Source of the DNA: Thomasclavelia saccharogumia DSM 17460
Lineage (GTDB): Bacteria > Bacillota_I > Bacilli_A > Erysipelotrichales > Coprobacillaceae
Length of the DNA: 64,000 nt
Assembly (NCBI RefSeq): GCF_000686665.1
Contig: NZ_JMLH01000006.1
Coordinates: forward strand, 20,992 to 84,991
Direction: 5' to 3'
The position numbers and the translations under genes were made by a program. The stretch's first letter is position 1. Each line of letters opens with the position of its first letter. Shown in pieces: positions 1-8,875 of the stretch. The notes below the pieces were generated by a model. That model did no database searches and was not told where the DNA came from. It saw only the letters and a program-made list of their open reading frames with translations.

Positions 1-133
1 CTTTTTATATTTTATCACAGTTTAAATAATTATTCGTCTCAACATTGTTGCTGATTTGTTTCATGATTATTTATTTTTTATGTTATTAGATTGTTGAGAT
101 GTTTACAAAAGTGAAGCAATTAAAAAAATATGC

Positions 134-162
134 TTGTATGTTATATTTTTTTGTGATAAAAT
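134..162 (+). promoter_or_regulatory. Sigma-A type promoter of rpsB-tsf
   Basis: TTGTAT (134-139), a 17-base spacer and TAAAAT (157-162) with an upstream TGa extended -10. Predicted start is near 169, leaving a leader of about 100 bases before the rpsB start codon. Bases 1-133 hold no gene I can support. Confidence 0.7.
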
Positions 163-168
163 ATCTCA

Positions 169-267
169 GGTATGAAAAATACACACATTATGGATTCATT
201 TATCTAGTGCCTAATGGTGATAAATGTTCGAAATAATGGAGGAAAAAACAAAAAGGAGGAAGTTACA
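169..267 (+). other. 5' leader of rpsB mRNA
   Basis: About 100 untranslated bases lie between the predicted transcription start and rpsB. Many bacteria autoregulate rpsB-tsf through S2 binding to such a leader; I see no diagnostic structure, so regulation here is an inference. The ribosome binding site AAAGGAGGA is at 251-259. Confidence 0.35.
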
Positions 268-1131
268 ATGTCAGTAATTTCAATGAAAAAATTATTAGAA
301 GTAGGTGTTCATTTTGGACATCAAACAAAAAGATGGAATCCTAAAATGGCTCCATACATCTTTACAGCAAGAAATGGTATTTACATTATTGATTTACAAA
401 AATCATCTAAAAAAATTGATGATGCTTATAAAGCAATGAATGAAATCGCTGCAAAAGGTGGAAAAGTATTATTTGTTGGTACTAAAAAACAAGCTCAAGA
501 AGCAGTAAAAGAAGAAGCTATCCGTTCTGAAAGTTTCTATGTAAACTCTCGCTGGTTAGGAGGAACTTTAACTAACTTCAAAACAATTCAAAAAAGAATC
601 AGAAGATTGATTGAATTAGAAAAAATGGAAGCTGATGGTACTTTTGATCTATTACCTAAAAAAGAAGTAATCTTACTAAAAAAAGAAGCTGATAAGTTAG
701 AAAAGAACTTAGGTGGTATCAAAGAAATGAGAAGATTACCAAATGCATTATTCGTAGTAGATCCAAAAGCTGAACATAATGCAGTAGCTGAAGCTAGAAT
801 CTTAGGAATTCCTGTATTTGGTATCGTTGATACTAACTGTGATCCTGATGAAGTTGATTATGTTATTCCAGCTAATGATGATGCAATCAGGGCTGTTAAA
901 TTAATCGTTGCAGCTATGGCAGATGCTATTTGTGAAGCTAAAAACGAACCATTAACTGTAGCATATATCAAAGATGAAGATGACAAAGAAGTGTCTATGA
1001 ATGATGCTATCACTTCAGTTGAAAATAATCAAAGAAGAGCTCCTAGAAATAAGGGTGGTAGACCTAATCCTAAAAGAAATGGTGCTCCAAAGGCAACTAA
1101 AGAAGAAAAAACAGCTGGAACTGAAAAATAA
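268..1131 (+). CDS. rpsB: Small ribosomal subunit protein uS2
   Basis: Ribosomal protein S2 of the 30S subunit, 287 residues. The start [13 protein letters not shown] at 268 follows AAAGGAGGA at ideal spacing; an upstream in-frame ATG at 214 has no ribosome site and adds a non-homologous leader. The family motifs [14 protein letters not shown] and [11 protein letters not shown] are clear. It is longer than the roughly 246 residues of Bacillus S2 because of a basic, low-complexity C-terminal tail (about residues 232-287, rich in N, R, P, K). It is co-transcribed with tsf, with a weak hairpin between them. Confidence 0.97.
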   Translation: MSVISMKKLLEVGVHFGHQTKRWNPKMAPYIFTARNGIYIIDLQKSSKKIDDAYKAMNEIAAKGGKVLFVGTKKQAQEAVKEEAIRSESFYVNSRWLGGTLTNFKTIQKRIRRLIELEKMEADGTFDLLPKKEVILLKKEADKLEKNLGGIKEMRRLPNALFVVDPKAEHNAVAEARILGIPVFGIVDTNCDPDEVDYVIPANDDAIRAVKLIVAAMADAICEAKNEPLTVAYIKDEDDKEVSMNDAITSVENNQRRAPRNKGGRPNPKRNGAPKATKEEKTAGTEK

Positions 1132-1140
1132 TTGTAAAAT

Positions 1141-1166
1141 AAGGGAAAGCTTTGCTTTTCCTTTTT
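1141..1166 (+). terminator. Hairpin with short T-run between rpsB and tsf
   Basis: Arms AAGGGAAAGC and GCTTTTCCTT form ten pairs (one G-U) around a 3-base loop, followed by three Ts. It sits in the short rpsB-tsf gap, so it probably acts as a partial terminator or processing site that sets the S2:EF-Ts ratio. Confidence 0.6.
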
Positions 1167-1194
1167 AATAAATATACATAAAGGAGATAATAAA

Positions 1195-2082
1195 ATGGCA
1201 ATTAGTGCAAAATTAGTAAAAGAATTACGTGAAAAAACTGGTGCTGGGATGATGGACTGCAAAAAAGCTTTAGAAGCTTGTGACGGTGATATTGAAAAAT
1301 CATTCGACTGGTTAAGAGAAAAAGGAATCGCAAAAGCTGCTAAAAAAGCAGATCGTATTGCTGCTGAAGGATTAACTACTTTTGTTATTGAGGGTAATAC
1401 TGCTGCAATCGTAGAAGTAAACTCAGAAACTGATTTCGTTGCAAAAAATGCTGAATTCCAAGGATTAGTAAAAACAATCGCAGAAACTGTTGTTGCTAAT
1501 AAACCTGCTGATTTAGAAGCTGCTTTAAATACTGAAATCGAAGGTAAAAAATTAGAAACAGTTATTGCTGAAGCAAGTGGTAAAATTGGTGAAAAATTAA
1601 GTTTTAGAAGATTTGAAGTATTAACTAAAGAAGATAATGAAGCATTTGGTGCTTATTCACATATGGGTGGAAAAATGACTGCAATTGTTAAAGTTGCTAA
1701 TTCTACTGCTGAAAAAGCTCGTGATGTTGCTATGCATGTAGCTGCTTCAAATCCTCAATATATCGATAGAACAGCTATTCCTCAAGAAGTATTAGATCAT
1801 GAATTAGCTGTATTAAAAGCTCAAGCAATGGAAGAAAATGCAAAGGCTGCTAAACCAAAACCAGAGAATATTGTTGAAAAAATGGTTCAAGGTAGATTAA
1901 ATAAAAACTTAAAAGAAATATGCTTAGTTGATCAAGAATTTATTAAAAATCCTGATGAAACTGTAGCTAAATTCTTAGGTGAAGGTAAAGTTTTAAATAT
2001 GGTTAGATTCCAAGTTGGTGAAGGAATGGCTAAAAGAGAAGAAAACTTTGCTGAAGAAGTAGCTGCGCAAATGAAAGGTTAA
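1195..2082 (+). CDS. tsf: Translation elongation factor Ts
   Basis: EF-Ts recycles EF-Tu by releasing GDP. The 295-residue protein has the N-terminal UBA-like segment [18 protein letters not shown], the core motif [13 protein letters not shown] at about residues 78-90, and the C-terminal dimerisation region ending near [23 protein letters not shown] precedes the ATG. It is the last gene of the rpsB operon, closed by a strong terminator; unlike in Bacillus, pyrH does not follow directly. Confidence 0.97.
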   Translation: MAISAKLVKELREKTGAGMMDCKKALEACDGDIEKSFDWLREKGIAKAAKKADRIAAEGLTTFVIEGNTAAIVEVNSETDFVAKNAEFQGLVKTIAETVVANKPADLEAALNTEIEGKKLETVIAEASGKIGEKLSFRRFEVLTKEDNEAFGAYSHMGGKMTAIVKVANSTAEKARDVAMHVAASNPQYIDRTAIPQEVLDHELAVLKAQAMEENAKAAKPKPENIVEKMVQGRLNKNLKEICLVDQEFIKNPDETVAKFLGEGKVLNMVRFQVGEGMAKREENFAEEVAAQMKG

Positions 2083-2109
2083 TTTTTAGTTACTATTATA
2101 ATAATAAAT

Positions 2110-2143
2110 AAACCCCGTTAATTTATGTTCTGCGGGGTTTTTA
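2110..2143 (+). terminator. Rho-independent terminator of rpsB-tsf
   Basis: AAACCCCG (2110-2117) pairs with CGGGGTTT (2133-2140), followed by more Ts. It is the strongest GC stem in this part of the window. Confidence 0.9.
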
Positions 2144-2230
2144 AATATAATTATTTGAAATTTTATTTTCCTTTTTCCAAATTAAAATCAAAATTATTAA
2201 AAATGTGCATCGTTTGTAAATAAGAAAAAA

Positions 2231-2600
2231 GGAAATGTTAGTAGTCTGTCAGAACTTATAGAATATGGAAAAACTTTTCGAAGTTATTATTATTTGAAGA
2301 AAGAATTGATTTTTGTAGAGAAAACAACTTACCCGTTTCAGGTGGAAAGATAGAACTTACAGATAGGATTGTATGTTTTCTTGATATGAGGAAGATGTTA
2401 GAAACTTCTCCAAAAAGGAAAACAGCAATAACTGTTGGATCAATTGCTGAGAATACAATAATAGAACTTAATATAGTATGTTCTAAAAAACATAGGGCCT
2501 TTTTTATAAAAAAATTGATAAAAGCTTTTCTTTTAACGTGCTGTTTCAAAAATGGTTAAAGGGCAATGCTGGAAATATAAAAAAGTTTGCAGGGACATAA
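2231..2600 (+). pseudogene. Broken SAP-domain / DUF6434 protein gene
   Basis: Three consecutive reading frames together give one recognisable protein. Frame 1 (about 2231-2307) reads ...GKTFRSYYYLKKEL, frame 2 (2308 to about 2510) reads DFCRENNLPVSGGKIELTDR and later VCSKKHRAFF, and frame 3 (about 2520-2600) reads KSFSFNVLFQKWLKGNAG. This is the order seen in bacterial proteins with a small SAP-like domain followed by DUF6434, as I remember them. At least two frameshifts separate the parts and no start codon is evident. It is a decayed gene; the intact family has no function known to me. Confidence 0.75.
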
Positions 2601-2657
2601 TCGTTATGAACAATCTGATAAATCGGGATTTTCAGATTATACAAAGGGGAATATCGA

Positions 2658-3264
2658 GTGAATGATTATAAGATTGAATTAGGAATGTATCAAGATTGCT
2701 TATATGAAATAAAGAGAAGAATTGACGTTATTGCAGAACATCTCAACAGAGTGACTACTGAAAAGTATTTGATAATTGGAAATAGAAACTGTTTGTTTAC
2801 AGTTTAGAAAAATATTTGAAAAAATTGCTTTAATGTTATTAGTAGCTAATAAAGAATCATATGCAGAACAAAATGACAAATTTGTTAAGCACTATCATAC
2901 CAAAAGAATATTGAATGATTTGGAAAGGATTAATCCTGATTTTTATCCTGTTCCGACAAAGAGAGTAACACATGAAAATAAAGAAGATGAATAGATTGAA
3001 ATTGAGAGTGGGTATTTAACAAAAGACGAATTAATTAAAATTTATGAAAAGTGTGGAGGTATGATGCATGCACAGAATCCTTTTGCAAATAAAAAACCTT
3101 TAGAAGAAATAGAGGCATGTTTTCCAGGATGGTTAACAAAGATATGTATTCTTTTGAATCATCACCATATTAAGTTGGTTGGAGGAGAAATTATGGTTGT
3201 GGGTTTAATGAAAAGAAAAGATAACGGACTTCCACAGGCAGTACTATTTAAAAAAGTTGATTAG
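2658..3264 (+). pseudogene. Broken gene for an unknown protein of about 200 residues
   Basis: A GTG at 2658 after AAAGGGG opens a frame (NDYKIELGMYQDCLYEIKRR) that stops at 2805. The adjacent frame carries on from about 2776 (EIETVCLQFRKIFEKIALM, later NPDFYPVPTKRVTH) to a TAG at 2992, after which the same frame continues without a break to 3264 (GYLTKDELIKIYEKCGGMMH, then QNPFANKKPL). One frameshift and one nonsense codon would therefore restore a single protein. The family is not recognised with confidence; the first half resembles hypothetical proteins often found in mobile regions. Confidence 0.6.
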
Positions 3265-3431
3265 ATATTTATCTTATTAAAAGACAAATTCCAGTTTATG
3301 AAAGGCTTCAATAAATGCTGGTATCAAAATAACTGATATTTGGTATAAAATTGAATATTATGTTTATACTTGAAAACGAGTAGGTTAAATGTTATAAACT
3401 ACTTGTAAATCAAGAAGCATTGTATCAATGT

Positions 3432-3469
3432 AAAAAGGTAAGCAACGCACGCAACTCCTTACCTTTTTT
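3432..3469 (+). terminator. Terminator-like hairpin after the broken gene
   Basis: AAAAAGGTAAG (3432-3442) pairs with CTTACCTTTTT (3458-3468) around a 15-base loop, followed by Ts. It can act on the plus strand; on the minus strand it also ends in a T-run, so it may close the remnant at 3499-4040 as well. Confidence 0.75.
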
Positions 3470-3498
3470 AGTTTTTAGAGAGTGAACTTAACATCAGG

Positions 3499-4040
3499 CT
3501 AGTTACCGTTATAAGTGTCTGTTTAACCATTTGCATATGTGTCAGCTATTTGACGCTTACGTTGTTTCTTTACCGTTAAGTATCAGGTGATCCTCTTCAT
3601 CTACACCGCTGATAATACAGGTTCTTGCTATTGTTTTTATTTGAACCACGTTTTTTTTGTGAATAAAGCATTTTGTTCTACCTCTTTAAGGTTGATTGGA
3701 ATATTTCTAGCATCTAATTGAATCTGATCACTTAATGAGTTATTCTGTAGATAGTTTATGGAATCATAAGTAACTGTGCTGTATTTTTCTTGATACTAAC
3801 AATATCAGTAGTTTTGCGATGCAAAAAGCCGTTTATTCATATTTGATAAACTTAGTTCATTTTTATTAAAATGAGTAGAATCATGATAAGGGTATTTATG
3901 TTTCTTGGCACACCAAATAAAGATCTGTTGAGCTTGTGGGCCTCTAATAACAGGTTTCATAGTAAATAATATTTCAAATAATTCATTTAATAAATCAGGT
4001 AAAAGTTTTTTTAAATCATCAATGGCATATTTTTATTCCA
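3499..4040 (-). pseudogene. Decayed minus-strand gene, family unknown
   Basis: Read on the minus strand from about 4026, one frame gives DDLKKLLPDLLNELFEILF, GPQAQQIFIWCAKKHKYPYH and DSTHFNKNELSLSNMNKR. It continues in the same frame past two stops as YSTVTYDSINYLQNNSLSDQ and ARNIPINLKEVEQNALF. It then shifts frame to TCIISGVDEEDHLILNGKE and again to RKRQIADTYANG, ending at a TAG at 3499-3501. At least four lesions break it. The protein-like composition across frames shows a former gene of 180 or more residues, but I do not recognise its family. Confidence 0.5.
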
Positions 4041-4702
4041 TATAAGTACTTCTCTAATATAAGTTACTTATATTCATGTTATACACTAAATATGTTTATC
4101 AGTTTAATGATGTGGCATAGTTATGTATTTAGAGATTAACTCTTTTATTGTAAGAAAAGGATATCGTTTATTTTGATACATATTTCATTTTTGGCATTAT
4201 ATCAAGGCTTATTCAATCGTGATAAAATTAATAATTTTTGCAACATCAAATTTTTTGAAAATATAATATTTATGTGGATGATTTCAAATCACATACAAAA
4301 ATTTTCTGTAAATAATTATAAAGTTATGTTTTTAATTGATTTAAGTAAGGAAGTTATCATTTAGAAAAAGGATAATCAAGTGTTAGTTAAAATAGATAAA
4401 GAGGTGAATTAGAGATAAATTCAGATTTTTTGGCAAGTTCAAATATGAATTAGGGTTTAAAATTATAGGAAGATAATGCTGTTCATGATTTTCAAAACTG
4501 TGTATAGGATTTATTATCTGATGATAGATCGTGATTCTTTTTTGTGTAACATATTTTATTATTGATCTTTTATGCTTTAACGAAATAGTAAATATTGGTG
4601 ATACAACTAGGTTAATTCTAAAATTAAATTGATTATCTATTAATTGTTTATAATAAGAAAAATCTAAAAAATATCTAGATAGTTTTACGAGTATAATGTA
4701 CC
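4041..4702. other. Non-coding, probably decayed sequence
   Basis: No intact gene is visible. A stretch at 4400-4534 reads protein-like on the plus strand (EDNAVHDFQNCV) but is broken by three in-frame TAG codons. A 63-codon open stretch at 4173-4364 has no ribosome site and a composition close to random AT-rich DNA. The region is probably more of the same gene graveyard. Confidence 0.4.
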
Positions 4703-4731
4703 TTGACTAAAAAGAGAAAATATGATAAATT
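4703..4731 (+). promoter_or_regulatory. Promoter candidate for pyrH-frr
   Basis: TTGACT (4703-4708), a 17-base spacer and TAAATT (4726-4731) with TGa just upstream (extended -10). The predicted leader is about 85 bases. Because pyrH is cut off from tsf by the decayed island and a terminator, it needs its own promoter. Confidence 0.6.
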
Positions 4732-4821
4732 TTGTAAAGAAAAAGTAATCATTATTGTTGATAATGGGATGCAAATTTATGCATAGATATTTTTTAAGAA
4801 AATGTAAAAAAGGAGATTAAT

Positions 4822-5538
4822 ATGAAGTATAAGCGGGTATTATTGAAATTAAGCGGTGAAGCTCTAGCTGGTGATGATAAAATGGGAATCAATGCGCAGA
4901 CTGTTGCAGATATTGCACGTCAAATCAAAGATGCCAAAGCTATTGGTGTAGAAATTGCAATAGTATGTGGTGGTGGAAATTTATGGCGTGGTAAAACTGG
5001 TGCTGATATGGGAATGGATCGATCAAGTGCTGATTATATGGGAATGTTAGCAACTGTTATGAATGGTTTAGCAGTTCAAAATGCATTAGAAGCTATTGAT
5101 GTTCCAACAAGAGTTCTTTCAGCAATTGAAATGCGCCAAGTAGCAGAACCATATATTAGAAGACGGGCGATTCGTCATTTGGAAAAAGGGCGTATCGTTA
5201 TTTTTGGAGCTGGTACGGGAAGCCCGTTCTTTACAACTGATACAACAGCAGCTTTAAGAGCAGCTGAAATTAATGCTGATGTTATTTTAATGGCAAAAAA
5301 TGGTGTTGATGGTGTTTATTCAGCTGATCCTAAACTTGATCCAAATGCAGAGCGTTTTGAAAACATTTCATATTTTGATGTATTACAAAAAGATTTGAAA
5401 ATTATGGATCAAACTGCAATTACTTTATGTAAAGATAATAATATTGATTTATGTGTATTTAATATGTCTGAAGATGGCAATATTGCTAAAGCATGCAATG
5501 GCGATAAAATAGGAACAATTATTTCAGGAGGAAAATAG
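4822..5538 (+). CDS. pyrH: UMP kinase
   Basis: Cytoplasmic UMP kinase (UMP + ATP to UDP + ADP) of pyrimidine nucleotide synthesis, 238 residues, the usual length. Amino-acid-kinase fold motifs are visible: [14 protein letters not shown] at the N-terminus, CGGGNLWRG at about residue 50, and [19 protein letters not shown] at about 130, followed by [23 protein letters not shown] precedes the ATG. It lies 2 bases before frr, the classical pyrH-frr pair. Confidence 0.97.
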   Translation: MKYKRVLLKLSGEALAGDDKMGINAQTVADIARQIKDAKAIGVEIAIVCGGGNLWRGKTGADMGMDRSSADYMGMLATVMNGLAVQNALEAIDVPTRVLSAIEMRQVAEPYIRRRAIRHLEKGRIVIFGAGTGSPFFTTDTTAALRAAEINADVILMAKNGVDGVYSADPKLDPNAERFENISYFDVLQKDLKIMDQTAITLCKDNNIDLCVFNMSEDGNIAKACNGDKIGTIISGGK

Positions 5539-5540
5539 AA

Positions 5541-6086
5541 ATGATAAACATGATTTTAGATGATACGAGTGAAAGAATGAGTAAAACGATTGATTCTTTT
5601 AAGCGTGATTTAACAACAGTTAGAACAGGACGGGCTAATCCTGCAATGCTTGATCGTGTAATGGTCAATTATTATGGATCACCGACACCAGTTAATCAAA
5701 TTGCGGGAATTTCAGTAGTAGAAGGACGTCAATTAGTAATCAAACCTTATGATAAATCAAGTATTAAAGATATTGAACATGGTATTTATGAAGCTGAATT
5801 AGGATTAACACCACAAAATGATGGGGAACTTATTCGAATCATGGTACCAGCTTTAACTGAAGAACGCCGTAAAGAATTCGCTAAACAAGTTTGGAAATAT
5901 GCTGAAAATGCTAAAGTATCAGTTCGTAATATTCGTCGTGATAGTAATGATGAAATAAAAAAAGTTGATGGCAGTGAAGATGAAATAAAATCTGGTCAAG
6001 AAAAAGTTCAAAAGTTAACAGATAAATTTGTTAAAGAAATTGATGAGATTGCTAAAGCAAAAGAAAAAGAGATTATGACTGTATAA
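5541..6086 (+). CDS. frr: Ribosome recycling factor
   Basis: RRF splits the post-termination ribosome together with EF-G. The 181-residue protein shows the family pattern TVRTGRANPAMLDRVMVNYY, then YYGSPTPVNQIA, and the C-terminal helix VRNIRRDSNDEIKK. The ATG at 5541 lies 9 bases after AGGAGG within the end of pyrH; the next ATG (5550) would be too far. A terminator follows. Confidence 0.96.
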   Translation: MINMILDDTSERMSKTIDSFKRDLTTVRTGRANPAMLDRVMVNYYGSPTPVNQIAGISVVEGRQLVIKPYDKSSIKDIEHGIYEAELGLTPQNDGELIRIMVPALTEERRKEFAKQVWKYAENAKVSVRNIRRDSNDEIKKVDGSEDEIKSGQEKVQKLTDKFVKEIDEIAKAKEKEIMTV

Positions 6087-6095
6087 TAATTATCG

Positions 6096-6127
6096 ATGCT
6101 AAGTTTAGATTTAGCATCTTTTTTTTA
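6096..6127 (+). terminator. Terminator of pyrH-frr
   Basis: GATGCTAA (6096-6103) pairs with TTAGCATC (6112-6119), followed by eight Ts. A TATAAT at 6142-6147 just beyond may start the uppS operon. Confidence 0.88.
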
Positions 6128-6175
6128 TAGTCTATTTATGGTATAATCTCGAATAGTTAAACAGGAGGTCAACAA

Positions 6176-6928
6176 ATGTTTTTTAAAAAAGATAAAAAAG
6201 AAGAAGATTATCAAGATCTTGATTTGAATAATATTCCGAAACATATTGCTTTTATTATGGATGGCAATGGTAGATGGGCAAAGAAACGTAAAATGCCTCG
6301 TACATATGGACATCATGAAGGAACTAAGACGATTCGTGATATTGCTTTAAAATGCAATGAATTAAAGGTGGAAGCAATGACTGTTTATGCTTTTTCAACA
6401 GAAAATTTTGCGCGTCCTGAAAATGAAGTTCAGTATATTTTTAAACTGCCAAAAGATTTTTTTGATGCATATATGAAAGAATTGATGGAAAATAATGTTA
6501 AGATCTGTACGATCGGTCATTTAGATATGGCGCCTCAAGAAACTCAGGATATCATTAATAAAGCAATTGAAAAAACACAGCATAACACTGGTTTAAAATT
6601 ATGTTTTGCCTTTATTTATGGTGGACGTGATGAGATAGTTAATGCTGGTAAGAATATTGCTATCAAACTAAAAGAGGGTGAGATCGATATTAATGATATT
6701 GATGAACAGTTATTTGCTGGTGAATTAATGACTAAAGATTTACCAGATGTTGATTTGATGGTTAGAACGAGTGGTGAACAGCGTTTGTCTAACTTTCTAT
6801 TATGGCAATTAGCTTATGCCGAATTTGTTTTTACAGATGTATTATGGCCAGATTTCAATGAAGAAGAATTGTGTAAAGCGATTTGGCTGTATCAAAATCG
6901 AGATCGGCGTTTTGGAGGATTAAAATAA
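6176..6928 (+). CDS. uppS: Undecaprenyl diphosphate synthase
   Basis: cis-Prenyltransferase that extends farnesyl-PP with isopentenyl-PP to C55-PP, the lipid carrier for peptidoglycan. The 250-residue protein has the signature HIAFIMDGNGRWAKKR near residue 22-37 with the catalytic Asp, and the C-terminal MVRTSGEQRLSNFLLWQ. AGGAGG precedes the ATG. It starts an operon with cdsA, dxr and rseP; its stop codon overlaps the cdsA start. Confidence 0.96.
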   Translation: MFFKKDKKEEDYQDLDLNNIPKHIAFIMDGNGRWAKKRKMPRTYGHHEGTKTIRDIALKCNELKVEAMTVYAFSTENFARPENEVQYIFKLPKDFFDAYMKELMENNVKICTIGHLDMAPQETQDIINKAIEKTQHNTGLKLCFAFIYGGRDEIVNAGKNIAIKLKEGEIDINDIDEQLFAGELMTKDLPDVDLMVRTSGEQRLSNFLLWQLAYAEFVFTDVLWPDFNEEELCKAIWLYQNRDRRFGGLK

Positions 6929-7710
6929 TGAAACAAAGAATAATTACGGCTATTTGTTTATTGATAGTAGCTTTGCCATGTGTTATTTTAGGTGGTTACT
7001 TTTTTAAGGGACTAGTAGGTGTAGTACTAGCTCTGTCGGTTTATGAAATGCTTCATATTTGTACTCGTCCTAAAATTAAATTATATATTTATCCCTTAGT
7101 ATTTTTATTTTTTAGTTATGGTTTTTTATTTGATCAAAATGATTTGTTTTTGGCTTCTTATGGGATACTGCTTTATTTGGTTGTCTTATTTGCAGCAACG
7201 ATATTTGATGAGACTTTAACGATTGAAAGAACAAGTTATATTTTTACGATGGGGGTACTGATTTGTGCCGGTTTACACGCATTGATGTCACTTCGTGATG
7301 TTTATGGTTTTCAGTATTTATTATTATTGGCTTTAGCTACTTATGGTAGTGATACGGGAGCTTATTTTGCGGGTGTCTTTTTTGGAAAACATAAACTAAT
7401 TCCTAGATTATCACCAAAGAAAACTGTTGAAGGATCGATAGGCGGGGTGTTTTTAGGAACTTTGCTGGCAGTTAGTTTTGCTGGGTATTTTGGACTTTTA
7501 AAAACAAATTCAATTTTGATCGTAGCATGTTTTGTTTTAACTCTTACAAGCCAAATCGGTGATTTAGTTTTTAGTGCTGTGAAACGTCATTTTGGCGTTA
7601 AAGACTATTCAAATTTATTACCTGGGCATGGTGGTATTTTAGATCGAATTGACAGTATTTTATTTAATGCACTTGTGTTAAGTTTCTTTTTAGTGATGGT
7701 GAGGTTATAA
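6928..7710 (+). CDS. cdsA: Phosphatidate cytidylyltransferase
   Basis: Makes CDP-diacylglycerol from phosphatidate and CTP at the membrane, the entry point to phospholipids. The 260-residue protein has about seven to eight hydrophobic segments, the motif SPKKTVEGSIGG and the C-terminal signature with GDLVFSAVKRHFGVKD and LPGHGGILDRIDS. The start at 6928 overlaps the uppS stop (TAATG) after TTGGAGGA. Confidence 0.95.
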   Translation: MKQRIITAICLLIVALPCVILGGYFFKGLVGVVLALSVYEMLHICTRPKIKLYIYPLVFLFFSYGFLFDQNDLFLASYGILLYLVVLFAATIFDETLTIERTSYIFTMGVLICAGLHALMSLRDVYGFQYLLLLALATYGSDTGAYFAGVFFGKHKLIPRLSPKKTVEGSIGGVFLGTLLAVSFAGYFGLLKTNSILIVACFVLTLTSQIGDLVFSAVKRHFGVKDYSNLLPGHGGILDRIDSILFNALVLSFFLVMVRL

Positions 7711-7711
7711 A

Positions 7712-8875
7712 ATGAAAAATATTACAGTCTTAGGAGTAACAGGATCAATTGGAATGCAGACTGTTGATGTGGTCAAAAATCATTCTGACAGGTTTAAGAT
7801 CAAGGCAATGTCAGCAGGATTCAATATTGCAAAAGTAGAAGAGATTTTAGAGATGATCGATGTTGAATATATTTGTGTGGTTAATAAAGAAGATGCCACT
7901 TATTTACAAAAAAAATATCCCCATAAATATATTTATCATGGAACCGAGGGATTGATTAAAATAGCAACATTGAGTGAAGTCGATATTGTTTTAAATGCAA
8001 TCGTTGGCTTTGCCGGTTTATTACCAACAATTGAAGCAATCAAAGCTAAGAAAGATATTGCTTTAGCTAATAAGGAAACATTAGTAGTTGCAGGGCATAT
8101 AATTACTAAGCTGGTAAAAGAAAATAATGTTAAATTGTTACCAGTTGATAGTGAACATTCAGCTATTTTTCAATCTTTAAATGGAGAAAATAGAAAGCAG
8201 ATAAAAAAGATTATTTTAACTGCTAGTGGTGGCAGCTTTCGCGATAAAAGTTGCGAAGAACTTGTAGGTGTAAGTGTACAGGAAGCTTTGAATCATCCTA
8301 ATTGGTCGATGGGAGCTAAAATAACTATTGATAGTGCTACTCTTTTTAATAAAGGTTTGGAAGTTATTGAAGCTAAATGGCTTTTTGATGTTAGTTATGA
8401 TCAAATAGAAGTACTGATTCATCCTGAAAGTATCATTCATTCAATGGTTGAATTTGTTGATACATCAGTCATTGGACAACTAGGTAATCCTGATATGCGT
8501 CTACCGATTCAATATGCTTTAACTTATCCTGAACGTGATGTCTTAGCTGGTGGTGCGAGTTTAGATTTAGCTAAGATTGCTGCTTTAACGTTTAAAAAAC
8601 CTGATTTTAAACGCTTTAGAGCTTTAGCATTAGCATATCAGGCAGGGCGTGAAGGTGGTAGTAAACCATGTGTTTTAAATGGTGCAAATGAACAAGCCAA
8701 TGAATTGTTTAGAAATGGTAAAATTGAGTTTTTACAAATTGAAGAATTAGTCGAAAAAGCTTTATCTTGCCATCAAACTATTAAAGAGCCAACTTTACAG
8801 CAGTTAATTGAAGTTGATGCTTGGGCTCGTGATTTTGTATTAAAAGAGATAGGAGAAGATGGATGCAAACATTAA
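7712..8875 (+). CDS. dxr: 1-deoxy-D-xylulose 5-phosphate reductoisomerase
   Basis: Second step of the MEP isoprenoid pathway (DXP + NADPH to MEP). The 387-residue protein has the NADPH-binding N-terminus VLGVTGSIGMQTVDV, the metal/substrate motifs LPVDSEHSAIFQ and TASGGSFRD, and NHPNWSMGAKITIDSATLFN. It belongs with dxs (44.3 kb), ispA and uppS elsewhere in this window, giving most of the route to the C55 lipid carrier. Confidence 0.96.
   Translation: MKNITVLGVTGSIGMQTVDVVKNHSDRFKIKAMSAGFNIAKVEEILEMIDVEYICVVNKEDATYLQKKYPHKYIYHGTEGLIKIATLSEVDIVLNAIVGFAGLLPTIEAIKAKKDIALANKETLVVAGHIITKLVKENNVKLLPVDSEHSAIFQSLNGENRKQIKKIILTASGGSFRDKSCEELVGVSVQEALNHPNWSMGAKITIDSATLFNKGLEVIEAKWLFDVSYDQIEVLIHPESIIHSMVEFVDTSVIGQLGNPDMRLPIQYALTYPERDVLAGGASLDLAKIAALTFKKPDFKRFRALALAYQAGREGGSKPCVLNGANEQANELFRNGKIEFLQIEELVEKALSCHQTIKEPTLQQLIEVDAWARDFVLKEIGEDGCKH

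Noticed and set aside
2256..2549. 97-codon open frame on the minus strand
   Set aside because: It is antisense to the broken SAP/DUF6434 gene, which explains the sequence better.
4173..4364. 63-codon open frame on the plus strand
   Set aside because: No ribosome site, no recognised motif, random-like composition within a decayed region.
4400..4534. Three in-frame TAG codons in a protein-like stretch, as if TAG were recoded
   Set aside because: TAG is used as a normal stop in intact genes here (lepA, pyrH); decay is the simpler explanation.
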